Shown: piece after piece, positions 1-8,046 of the stretch
Numbering within the stretch: the stretch's first letter is position 1
How the letters are laid out: the number at the start of each line of letters is the position of its first letter
NCBI GenBank assembly: GCA_001898095.1
Contig: MKSH01000070.1
Location: 1,131-10,147 of the forward strand
Length of the DNA: 9,017 nt
Reading direction: 5' to 3'
From: Solirubrobacterales bacterium 70-9
GTDB taxonomy: Bacteria; Actinomycetota; Thermoleophilia; Solirubrobacterales; 70-9
The notes under the pieces: generated by a model
What the model saw: the letters and a program-made list of their open reading frames with translations, nothing else
Database searches by the model: none
What the model was told of the DNA's origin: nothing
Position numbers and translations under genes: made by a program

Positions 1-61
1 AGGACGCGCCCGTCCCCAATCGACCGCGCCGCGAATCGCGCCGCCCCCGGAACTCCCGCCG

Positions 62-1039
62 CTACTCGCTCGGTACCGAGCTCCAGAGGGTGACGTGGGG
101 GCGGGGTTGCACGCGGGCGGAGACGGCGCCCGCGCGGCCGGCTGAAATGGCCTGGGTCGCCTCGGGGCTCGTCGCGAAGCGCTGCATCGCGAGGGCCGCG
201 GGGAGGCCGCGGCCGAAGCCCAGGGTGGAGGCGTACCAGACCTCGACGATCGGGGTGCCGGGGAGGTCGATGCGGACCAGGGCGCGGCGGCGGATCTCCT
301 CGACCACGGCGTGGGCGAGGGTGAGGACGAGGCCGTCGCCGGCGACGGCGGCGGCGATCGCGCCGGCGCTGCTGGTGTAGCCGACGGTGTCGGTGGGATC
401 GATGCCGAGGCGGTCGAAGAGGAGGCCGGCGCCGGTGGTCGGGTCGAGCTCCGAGGGGCCGAGGAGCCAGCGCGCCTCGGCGGCCTCCTCGGCGCCGACG
501 CCTTCGCGTTTGGCGAGCGGGTGGGAGGGGGCGGCGACGACGATCATCCGGGCGCGGAGGAAGGGGACGGCGGCGATCGTCGCCGCGGTGTCGCCGGAGG
601 GGGCGGGGCCGAAGGCGATGTCGGCGCGGCGGTGCTCGAGCAGGCCGGCGAGGTCGGCGCCCGCCACCGACTCGACCGAGACTTCGAGGTTGCGGTCGCG
701 CGCGGTGAAGGCGTCGACCAGAGGCCCGAGATGCTCGGCGACCACCGGGGTGGCGGCGATCTGCATCTGCCGCGGCTGGCCCGGCGTGTCCTGGACCGAG
801 CGGCGCGCCTGTTCGGCGAGGTGGAGGATCTCCGAGGCCAACGCGGTCAGCCGGCGGCCGCCCGCGGTGAGGGCGATGCCGCGCCCCTCGCGGACGAAGA
901 GCTCGTCGCCGAGCTCCTTGCGCAGCGCCGCCACCGCCACCGAGACCGCCGCCTCGGTCACCCCGAGCTCCGCCGCCGCCGCTTTCACCGACCCGAGTCG
1001 GGCGGCGAGGACGAAAGATTGAAGCTGCGCGAGGGTCAC
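62..1039 (-). CDS. LysR-family transcriptional regulator, divergent from the CODH operon
   Basis: A 325-residue protein of normal LysR length. Residues 1-60 form the winged helix-turn-helix: the helices around residues 17-40 (AAAELGVTEAAVS, then VAALRKELGDELFVR) and the following GIALTAGG wing match the family closely. Residues from about 89 to 295 look like the periplasmic-binding-protein-like effector domain (IAATPVVAEHLGPLV onward), which would sense a small ligand. The start is GTG at 1039; AGTAGG on the minus strand, five bases upstream, supports it. The gene is transcribed away from the cox operon, the standard arrangement for a LysR regulator controlling its divergent neighbour. LysR-type CutR does this job for cutBCA (CODH) in Mycobacterium sp. 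JC1, so activation of this operon is the likely role. The effector cannot be read from sequence. The C-terminal 25 residues are poorly conserved in character and may be a disordered tail. Confidence 0.93.
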   Translation of the reverse strand: MTLAQLQSFVLAARLGSVKAAAAELGVTEAAVSVAVAALRKELGDELFVREGRGIALTAGGRRLTALASEILHLAEQARRSVQDTPGQPRQMQIAATPVVAEHLGPLVDAFTARDRNLEVSVESVAGADLAGLLEHRRADIAFGPAPSGDTAATIAAVPFLRARMIVVAAPSHPLAKREGVGAEEAAEARWLLGPSELDPTTGAGLLFDRLGIDPTDTVGYTSSAGAIAAAVAGDGLVLTLAHAVVEEIRRRALVRIDLPGTPIVEVWYASTLGFGRGLPAALAMQRFATSPEATQAISAGRAGAVSARVQPRPHVTLWSSVPSE

Positions 1040-1082
1040 TTTTGCCTACTGAAGCTGGGCCTGGAGCAGTTTGCCCCCTGGG

Positions 1083-1098
1083 CTAAGTGATCGCTTAG
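1083..1098. promoter_or_regulatory. Near-perfect palindrome, candidate LysR operator
   Basis: CTAAGTGATCGCTTAG reads as its own reverse complement at 14 of 16 positions (arms CTAAG/CTTAG around a GATC core; positions 6 and 11 mismatch). It stands out in an otherwise GC-rich region and lies in the middle of the divergent spacer between the regulator start (1039) and coxM (1204). LysR proteins bind interrupted palindromes in such spacers and autoregulate from them. The spacing is T-N12-A rather than the textbook T-N11-A. Assignment to this regulator is inference. Confidence 0.55.
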
Positions 1099-1104
1099 GT
1101 CGCA

Positions 1105-1131
1105 TTGCACCACTCAGCGCCCGATGAGAAT
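1105..1131 (+). promoter_or_regulatory. Weak candidate sigma-70-type promoter of the cox operon
   Basis: TTGCAC at 1105-1110 is a fair -35 element and GAGAAT at 1126-1131 matches four of six -10 bases, but the 15 bp spacer is short. The location just downstream of the palindrome suits a LysR-activated promoter, which often has a poor core. An alternative -10 is the AT-rich CTTAAT at 1132-1137, with a 21 bp spacer. No start site can be proven from sequence. Confidence 0.25.
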
Positions 1132-1143
1132 CTTAATTCGGTG

Positions 1144-1187
1144 GAGGGCCGCCCTCATGGCCCTGCGACGATCTGCTTGGGAAGCAG
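1144..1187 (+). promoter_or_regulatory. Two short hairpins in the presumed 5' leader
   Basis: GAGGG/CCCTC (1144-1148 with 1152-1156, loop CCG) and CTGCTT/AAGCAG (1173-1178 with 1182-1187, loop GGG) are perfect inverted repeats. AGGGCC (1145-1150) could instead pair with GGCCCT (1159-1164), excluding the first hairpin. The second hairpin ends six bases before the GGAGG ribosome-binding site (1194-1198) of coxM copy 1. There is no U run, so this is not a normal terminator. A role in translation or mRNA stability is possible; short repeats also arise by chance at this GC content. Confidence 0.25.
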
Positions 1188-1203
1188 CGGACTGGAGGAG
1201 TGA

Positions 1204-2082
1204 ATGCAGGTCCCGGCGCCATTCGAGTACGAGCGAGCGACGAGCGTCGACCACGCTCTCCAGCTGCTCGTCCAGCTCGGCCCCGAGTCCCGCATCCTGG
1301 CCGGCGGCTACTCGCTGCTGCCGATGATGAAACTGCGCCTGGCGACGCCCAAATGGCTGATCGACATCGACGACCTGGCCGACGAGCTGGGCTACGTCGA
1401 GGAGGACGGGGAGGCGATCCGGATCGGCGCGATGACCCGCCACCGCGACCTGCTCGAGTCGCCGCTGCTGGCCCGCCTGGCGCCGATCTTCCGCGACGCC
1501 GAGCTGGAGATCGCCGACCCGGTCGTGCGCAACCGCGGCACGATCGGCGGCGCCCTCTGCCAGGCCGACCCCTCCGAGGACCTGAGCGCCGTCTGCACCG
1601 CGGTCGACGCCGAGATCGTCGTCCGCAGCCTCGAGGGCGACCGCATCCTGCACATGGAGGACTTCTACCGCGGGCCCTACCAGACGGCGGTCGCCCCGGA
1701 GGAGATCGTGGTCGAGATCCGGGTGCCGACGCGGGCCGCCCTCGGCAGCGCCTACGAGAAGATCAACCGCCGGGTCGGCGACTGGGCCGTCGCTGCCGCG
1801 GGCGCCGCGCTGACGATCGAGGACGGGGCGATCACCGACGCCGGGATCGCCCTGGTGGCGGTCGGCGCCGAGGTCTCCTCCGCCGTCGCCCGCGAAGCGC
1901 TGATCGGCCAGGAGCCGACCGAGGAGGTCTTCGAGGAGGCCGCCGCCGCAGGCGCCGCCGCCTGCAACCCGATCACCGACCAGCGCGGCTCGGCCGAGTA
2001 CAAGCGCCACGCGGTCGGGGTCCTTGCCGCGCGGGCGATGGGCCGGGCGGCGGAGCGTCTCGGCGCCGAGGTGGCGCCATGA
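1204..2082 (+). CDS. coxM: CO dehydrogenase medium (FAD) subunit, copy 1
   Basis: 292 residues, close to the ~288 of known CoxM. It carries FAD and takes electrons from the [2Fe-2S] subunit. FAD contacts are AGGYS (residues 33-37) and TIGG (113-116), with GAMTRH at 75-80; the C-terminal third is the CO_deh_flav_C type domain ending in EYKRHAVGVL. The first motif has Tyr36 where copy 2 and classic CoxM have His (AGGHS), a possible change in flavin environment, though the position varies in the wider xanthine oxidase family. The start is ATG 1204 with GGAGG five bases upstream. It is the first gene of the operon and overlaps coxS copy 1 by 4 bp (ATGA). Unlike copy 2, this M-S pair has no coxL directly after it. 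It may supply alternative subunits to the single CoxL here, or serve an unlinked large subunit. More distant relatives (other xanthine oxidase-family FAD subunits) are less likely because of the strong similarity to copy 2. Confidence 0.93.
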   Translation: MQVPAPFEYERATSVDHALQLLVQLGPESRILAGGYSLLPMMKLRLATPKWLIDIDDLADELGYVEEDGEAIRIGAMTRHRDLLESPLLARLAPIFRDAELEIADPVVRNRGTIGGALCQADPSEDLSAVCTAVDAEIVVRSLEGDRILHMEDFYRGPYQTAVAPEEIVVEIRVPTRAALGSAYEKINRRVGDWAVAAAGAALTIEDGAITDAGIALVAVGAEVSSAVAREALIGQEPTEEVFEEAAAAGAAACNPITDQRGSAEYKRHAVGVLAARAMGRAAERLGAEVAP

Positions 2083-2564
2083 AAGTGACGATCAACGTCA
2101 ACGGCACCGACTACACGCGGGAGATCGAACCGCGCACGCTGCTCGTCCACTTCCTCCGCGACGACCTCGGCCTGACCGGCACCCACTGGGGCTGCGACAC
2201 CTCCAACTGCGGCGCCTGCGTGGTGCTGATGGACGGCGAGGCGGCGAAGTCCTGCACCGTGCTCGCGGCGACCGCCGCCGGCCACCGGATCCGCACCGTC
2301 GAGGGGCTCGAGGTCGACGGGGTGCTCGACCCGATCCAGCAGGGCTTCACCGAGGAGCACGGCCTGCAGTGCGGCTTCTGCACCAGCGGCATGATGATGA
2401 CCGCGCGCGCCTTCCTCGACGCCGCCCCGGACCCGACTTCGCTGACCGACGAGGAGATCCGCGAGGCGATCTCCGGCCAAATCTGCCGCTGCACCGGCTA
2501 CGCGACGATCGTGCGCTCGATCCGCCGGGCAGCGGAGACCGAAAAAGAGGAGCTCCCCGCATGA
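2079..2564 (+). CDS. coxS: CO dehydrogenase small ([2Fe-2S]) subunit, copy 1
   Basis: 161 residues, the usual CoxS size. It relays electrons from the molybdenum site to FAD through two [2Fe-2S] clusters. The plant-ferredoxin-type cluster ligands are Cys39, Cys44, Cys47 and Cys59 (GCDTSNCGAC...SC). The C-terminal helical domain cluster ligands are Cys98, Cys101, Cys136 and Cys138 (CGFC and CRC). All eight ligands are present, so both clusters should form. The ATG at 2079 overlaps the coxM stop (ATGA), indicating translational coupling; a longer open frame upstream is only a shadow of coxM. A hand alignment with copy 2 gives 82 identical residues in the first 119 without gaps. Differences include a three-residue insertion near residue 121 and Ser103 where copy 2 has the usual Pro (CTSGMMM versus CTPGMMM). 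Confidence 0.94.
   Translation: MKVTINVNGTDYTREIEPRTLLVHFLRDDLGLTGTHWGCDTSNCGACVVLMDGEAAKSCTVLAATAAGHRIRTVEGLEVDGVLDPIQQGFTEEHGLQCGFCTSGMMMTARAFLDAAPDPTSLTDEEIREAISGQICRCTGYATIVRSIRRAAETEKEELPA
2172..2219 (+). repeat. 48 bp exact direct repeat, left copy (in coxS copy 1)
   Basis: This stretch encodes LTGTHWGCDTSNCGAC, the first cluster motif of CoxS, and is base-for-base identical to 5266-5313. Flanking bases differ on both sides. It reflects duplication of coxM-coxS, preserved by strong protein constraint and biased codon use, or later gene conversion. Confidence 0.9.
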
Positions 2565-2577
2565 ACGGAGGGATGAG

Positions 2578-2838
2578 ATGACCACGCTGGCCGACCTGGC
2601 CGGGTGGAAGATCGGCATCGTCCTGGGCGTCGTCGTGATCCTGATCGCCGCGGCGATCGTGATCGTCGTCGTCAGCCTGGCGCTGCGGATCGCCCGCCAG
2701 GCGAACACCGCGGTGATCGGGGTCGACAAGGTCCGGGTCCAGACCGACTCCCTCGCCGGGGTCGCGCGGATCAACGACTCCGGGATGCGGATCCTGCGCT
2801 CGGCGCGCGCGGTCCGCAAGGTGGCGGTGGGCAAATGA
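2578..2838 (+). CDS. Small single-pass membrane protein 1 of the CODH cassette
   Basis: 86 residues, no family recognised. Residues 12-36 are an unbroken hydrophobic stretch rich in Ile and Val, followed by Arg37 and Arg40. By the positive-inside rule the C-terminal 50 residues, which end in a basic tail (RSARAVRKVAVGK), should be cytoplasmic. The start is ATG 2578, preceded by GGAGGG five bases away; two earlier ATGs (2561, 2573) hit stops within a few codons. There are no Cys or His residues, so it cannot bind Fe-S clusters or c-type haem through usual motifs. It begins 13 bp after coxS copy 1 and overlaps the next gene by 4 bp. The segment GVDKVRVQTDSLAGV resembles the VD-[KRD]-[IV] segments in its neighbours. 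Co-expression with CODH suggests a membrane-associated role such as tethering, but this is inference. Confidence 0.8.
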   Translation: MTTLADLAGWKIGIVLGVVVILIAAAIVIVVVSLALRIARQANTAVIGVDKVRVQTDSLAGVARINDSGMRILRSARAVRKVAVGK

Positions 2839-3128
2839 GCACCGTCGCCGCGATCTCGGCCCACACCTACTGGGGGATCGCCCTGGCGATCTCGCTCGGC
2901 GCCGCGGTCATCGTGGCGATCCTGCTGACGATCCTGGTGAGGACCGTCGACGACATCGACAACTCGGCCGCCGACCTGCTCGGCGTCGCCGGCCAGGTCG
3001 CCGAGAACACCGCCTACATCCCGCAGCTGCAGGCCACCGCGCCGGTGCTCGGGCTGATCGTCGAGGAGGCCCTCGTGCAGGACGACTACATGAACGCGCT
3101 CACCGACGGCTTCGGGGGCGACAGATGA
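2835..3128 (+). CDS. Small single-pass membrane protein 2 of the CODH cassette
   Basis: 97 residues, no family recognised. One hydrophobic helix spans residues 13-35 (WGIALAISLGAAVIVAILLTILV), followed by Arg36 and then an acidic stretch (VDDIDNSAADLL). The rest is polar and probably helical, ending EEALVQDDYMNALTDGFGGDR. Unlike its neighbours the tail is net acidic, so topology is less certain. It has one His and no Cys. The start is ATG 2835, overlapping the previous stop (ATGA); no strong ribosome-binding site is visible, so expression probably depends on translational coupling. It overlaps the next gene by 4 bp in the same way. The frame stays open further upstream, but that extension lies wholly within the previous gene. 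Confidence 0.75.
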   Translation: MSTVAAISAHTYWGIALAISLGAAVIVAILLTILVRTVDDIDNSAADLLGVAGQVAENTAYIPQLQATAPVLGLIVEEALVQDDYMNALTDGFGGDR

Positions 3129-3397
3129 GCACCCACGTGCTGGTCATCCTCAGCGTCGTGCTGGCGGTCGTCGTCGTGGCGGTGCTCGCCACCGCGCTGA
3201 TCCTGGTCCGCCGCGGGCTGCTCTCGATCTCGTCGAACCTGAACACCCTGGCCGGCGCCCTCGAGGGGGTCGAGTCCGAACACCTGCGGACCCTGGAACC
3301 GTCGGTCGACAAGATCAACGCCCAGTTCGACACGATCCTCTCGGCGCTGCCGGGGATCGCCGCGAAGGCGAAGGTCGTCGCCGAGAGGAGGCCCTGA
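3125..3397 (+). CDS. Small single-pass membrane protein 3 of the CODH cassette
   Basis: 90 residues, no family recognised. The transmembrane helix covers residues 5-28 and is followed directly by Arg29-Arg30, which places the C-terminus in the cytoplasm by the positive-inside rule. The soluble part (SISSNLNTLAGALEGVE... PSVDKINAQFDTILSALPGI) has hydrophobic residues spaced every three to four positions, as expected of an amphipathic helix or short coiled coil. PSVDKI (59-64) recurs as PSVDRI in the next protein, hinting that the two are diverged paralogues. No Cys. The start ATG 3125 overlaps the previous stop by 4 bp and the end overlaps the next ATG by one base. The length, hydrophobic N-terminus and helical tail recall DUF948-like proteins in general style only; I do not claim membership. 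Confidence 0.8.
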   Translation: MSTHVLVILSVVLAVVVVAVLATALILVRRGLLSISSNLNTLAGALEGVESEHLRTLEPSVDKINAQFDTILSALPGIAAKAKVVAERRP

Positions 3398-3654
3398 TGG
3401 TGCTCTACTGGATCGGCTCGCTGGTCGCTCTCTTCGTCCTCTTCCCGGTCGTCGTCTACCTGCTGCGCGGGGTGCTGCAGGCGGCCGAAAGCATCGCCCC
3501 GAGCGTCGACCGGATCGCCGCCGCGGCGGCCGCCGGCTCGCAGGACCTCGACGCCGTGCCCCTCCTGCTCACCACCCAGGAGCAGGTCATCCGAACGGTC
3601 GAGACCGTCGCCGACTACGGCGGCTCCCTCGACGTGATCGTCGACGACGCGTGA
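3397..3654 (+). CDS. Small single-pass membrane protein 4 of the CODH cassette
   Basis: 85 residues, no family recognised. Residues 4-23 are hydrophobic (YWIGSLVALFVLFPVVVYLL), followed by Arg24; the C-terminal 60 residues are polar, Ala-rich and probably helical, with PSVDRI at 35-40 shared with the preceding protein. No Cys or His. The start is ATG 3397, which shares one base with the preceding TGA, and AGGAGG lies five bases upstream. A 16 bp gap separates it from the next gene. It contains a Pro in the membrane helix (Pro17), which the others lack. Role unknown; position inside the operon is the only functional clue. Confidence 0.78.
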   Translation: MVLYWIGSLVALFVLFPVVVYLLRGVLQAAESIAPSVDRIAAAAAAGSQDLDAVPLLLTTQEQVIRTVETVADYGGSLDVIVDDA

Positions 3655-3670
3655 GCAAGGAGAACGACTG

Positions 3671-4294
3671 ATGCCCGTACCCGGAGTCATCCTCATCGTC
3701 GCCGTCATCCTGATCGTCGCGGCGCTCGTCTACTACCTCGTCGCCACGATCGTCACCTTGCGCCGGATCACCAAGGGCCTCGACGCGGCGATCGCCGCGG
3801 TCGGCGAGATCGTCGACAAAAGCGCCCCGGTGGAGGAAGTGGTGGGGACGATCAACACCCACCTCGACGCCGCCGTCGACGCGCTCGAGGGCCTGCTGGT
3901 GAAGAAGGCCGGCCTCTCCGACTCGATGGGCCTGATCGAGGGCCTCTATCCGGGGGCGGCGGCCGCGGGCCTGCGCAACTTCCCCGCGTCGAAGGAGATC
4001 AAGCCGCCGCGGATCGCCGAGGTCTACACCCGCGGCGTGCTGACCCTGGCGCGGCTCGGGCGCGAGGCGCCGATCGCCGCCCTCAGCCCCGAGGGCCCGG
4101 TGCTCCGCCACGCCTCCCGCGCCTCCTCGGAAGTGCGGGCGCTCTACCCGAACGAACGCCAGATGCGGCCGGACAAGCTGCCGGACTCGCCGGTGATCGG
4201 CACCGATTCGCCGGTCCAGTACGAAGAAGCCCTCACCCCCGGGGTGCGGCCACGGCCGCCGGTCTCCGCGGGCGACGGGAAAGGAGAGGACTGA
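3671..4294 (+). CDS. Membrane-anchored protein 5 of the CODH cassette, with long cytoplasmic tail
   Basis: 207 residues, the longest of the five, no family recognised. Residues 6-30 form a transmembrane helix followed by RRITK, so about 175 residues should be cytoplasmic. Residues 36-78 (GLDAAIAAVGEIVDK... INTHLDAAVDALEGLLV) look like amphipathic helix with the heptad-like spacing of the other four proteins. Residues 110-207 are different: mixed and then Pro-rich (LTPGVRPRPPVS), likely partly disordered, a possible protein-binding tail. No Cys; two His. The start is ATG 3671 with AAGGAGA about eight bases upstream. The stop overlaps the coxM copy 2 start by one base (TGATG), coupling this gene tightly to the core enzyme genes. 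It is the best candidate in the cassette for direct contact with CODH, but that is speculation. Confidence 0.82.
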   Translation: MPVPGVILIVAVILIVAALVYYLVATIVTLRRITKGLDAAIAAVGEIVDKSAPVEEVVGTINTHLDAAVDALEGLLVKKAGLSDSMGLIEGLYPGAAAAGLRNFPASKEIKPPRIAEVYTRGVLTLARLGREAPIAALSPEGPVLRHASRASSEVRALYPNERQMRPDKLPDSPVIGTDSPVQYEEALTPGVRPRPPVSAGDGKGED

Positions 4295-5169
4295 TGCAGA
4301 CCCCGGCCAAGTGCGACTACGAACGGGCGCGCAGCGTCGATGCCGCGATCGCCTCGTTGGTCGAGCACGAAGGGACCGCCCGGATCATCGCCGGCGGCCA
4401 CAGCCTGATCCCGATGATGAAGCTGCGCCTGGCCCAGCCGGAGCTGCTGATCGACATCAACGACCTTGAGGAGCTCGCTTATATAGAGCGCCAGGGCGAC
4501 GAGATCCGGATCGGTGCGATGACCCGCCACGTCGACCTGCTGAAGTCCGACCTGTTGGCCGAGCACTTCCCGCTCTTCGCCGACGCCGAGGAGGTGATCG
4601 CCGACCCGGTGGTCCGCAACCGCGGCACGATCGGCGGCTCGCTCTGCCAGGCCGACCCGGGCGAGGACCTGTCCGCGGTCTGCTCGGCGATCAAGTGCGA
4701 GGTGGTGATCCGCGGGACCGAGGGCGAGCGGGTCATCTCGATGGACGAATTCCACGTCGGCCCCTACGTCACCGCGGTCGGCGCCGCCGAGATGCTGACC
4801 GAGGTGCGGGTGAAGGTCCGGCCGGGCGCCGGCTCCGCCCACGAGAAGGTCGAGCGGCGGGCCGGGGACTTCGCGATCGCCGCCGCCTCGGCGGGCGTCT
4901 GGGTCGAGGGCGGCACGGTCGCCGACGTCGGCGTCGCGCTCGCCGCGGCGGGCCCGTTCACGATCGACGTCCACCGGGTCGAGGAGCTGATGAAGGGGCA
5001 GGCGCCGACCGAGGAGATCTTCGAGAAGGCGGGGGAGATCGCCGCCGAGGACTGCATGCCGATGGCCGACACGCGCGGCCCGATCGATTACAAGCGCCAT
5101 CTCGTCGGCGTGCTCACCAAGCGAGCGTTGCGCCGGGCGACGGCGCGGGCGCTGCAACAGGAGGCCTAG
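4294..5169 (+). CDS. coxM: CO dehydrogenase medium (FAD) subunit, copy 2
   Basis: 291 residues. It has the classic FAD-binding motifs AGGHS (33-37) and TIGG (112-115), plus GAMTRH (74-79), and ends with the conserved DYKRHLVGVLTKRAL region. As in known form I enzymes it should accept electrons from CoxS and pass them to the quinone pool or a carrier. It directly precedes coxS copy 2 and coxL, giving the canonical M-S-L order of form I operons, so this is probably the main CoxM of the enzyme. The start is ATG 4294 with a purine-rich AAGGAGAGGA just upstream. It aligns with copy 1 along its whole length with only small gaps. The codon pair TAT-ATA at 4480-4485 is unusually AT-rich for this operon. 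Confidence 0.95.
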   Translation: MQTPAKCDYERARSVDAAIASLVEHEGTARIIAGGHSLIPMMKLRLAQPELLIDINDLEELAYIERQGDEIRIGAMTRHVDLLKSDLLAEHFPLFADAEEVIADPVVRNRGTIGGSLCQADPGEDLSAVCSAIKCEVVIRGTEGERVISMDEFHVGPYVTAVGAAEMLTEVRVKVRPGAGSAHEKVERRAGDFAIAAASAGVWVEGGTVADVGVALAAAGPFTIDVHRVEELMKGQAPTEEIFEKAGEIAAEDCMPMADTRGPIDYKRHLVGVLTKRALRRATARALQQEA

Positions 5170-5172
5170 ACC

Positions 5173-5652
5173 ATGGAAGTCACGATCACCATCAACGGCC
5201 AGGAGGTGACGCGGGACATCGAGCCGCGCATGCTGCTGGTCCACTTCATCCGCGAGACGCCGGGGCTGACCGGCACCCACTGGGGCTGCGACACCTCCAA
5301 CTGCGGCGCCTGCATCGTCCACCTCGACGACAAGGCGGTGAAGTCGTGCACGGTGCTGGCGGTGATGGCGGACGGTCGCGAGGTGCGGACGGTCGAGGGC
5401 CTCGAACGCGACGGGAACCTCGACCCGATCCAGGAAGGCTTCCACGAGCAGCACGCCCTCCACTGCGGGTTCTGCACGCCGGGGATGATGATGGCGAGCC
5501 GGGCGCTGCTGGACGAGAACCCCGACCCGACCCGCGAGGAGATCCGCGAGGCGATCTCCGGCGGGATCTGCCGCTGCACCGGCTACGTGAACATCGTCAA
5601 CGCGGTGCGCTGGGCGGCGGAGCGCGAAGCCGAGATCAAGCAGGAGGCGTAG
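5173..5652 (+). CDS. coxS: CO dehydrogenase small ([2Fe-2S]) subunit, copy 2
   Basis: 159 residues. Ligands of the ferredoxin-type cluster are Cys39, Cys44, Cys47 and Cys59; ligands of the second cluster are Cys98, Cys101, Cys133 and Cys135, so both clusters are intact. CTPGMMM at 101-107 has the normal Pro. The start is ATG 5173, with AGGAGG at 5159-5164 inside the end of coxM copy 2; only 3 bp separate the two genes. Three bases also separate it from coxL, so the M-S-L set is tightly packed and should be made in step. It is very similar to copy 1, including a 48 bp stretch identical at the DNA level over the first cluster motif. Confidence 0.96.
   Translation: MEVTITINGQEVTRDIEPRMLLVHFIRETPGLTGTHWGCDTSNCGACIVHLDDKAVKSCTVLAVMADGREVRTVEGLERDGNLDPIQEGFHEQHALHCGFCTPGMMMASRALLDENPDPTREEIREAISGGICRCTGYVNIVNAVRWAAEREAEIKQEA
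5266..5313 (+). repeat. 48 bp exact direct repeat, right copy (in coxS copy 2)
   Basis: Identical to 2172-2219, with 3094 bp between copy starts. Recombination between the copies would fuse the two coxS genes and remove the five small membrane genes and coxM copy 2, leaving a conventional coxM-coxS-coxL operon. Confidence 0.9.
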
Positions 5653-5655
5653 GCC

Positions 5656-8042
<2,387 letters not shown>

Positions 8043-8046
<4 letters not shown>

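Noticed and set aside
1..61. Possible gene end or terminator at the left edge, including CGCG-AAT-CGCG
   Set aside because: The inverted repeat has only a 4 bp stem, no T run follows the LysR stop, and open frames here are too short to assign.
311..1090. A 259-codon plus-strand frame opposite the LysR gene
   Set aside because: It is Gly/Asp/Glu/Arg-rich with no recognisable domain, and the minus strand encodes a clear LysR protein over the same region.
1124..1327. A 67-codon plus-strand frame starting in the leader and running into coxM
   Set aside because: It has no ribosome-binding site, overlaps the start of coxM in another frame, and its sequence is Arg/Ser/Ala-rich shadow.
4469..4490. 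AT-rich patch with a rare ATA codon in coxM copy 2 as a sign of insertion or internal promoter
   Set aside because: It encodes a normal aligned part of CoxM (LAYIE), and a single rare codon is not evidence of transfer or a promoter.
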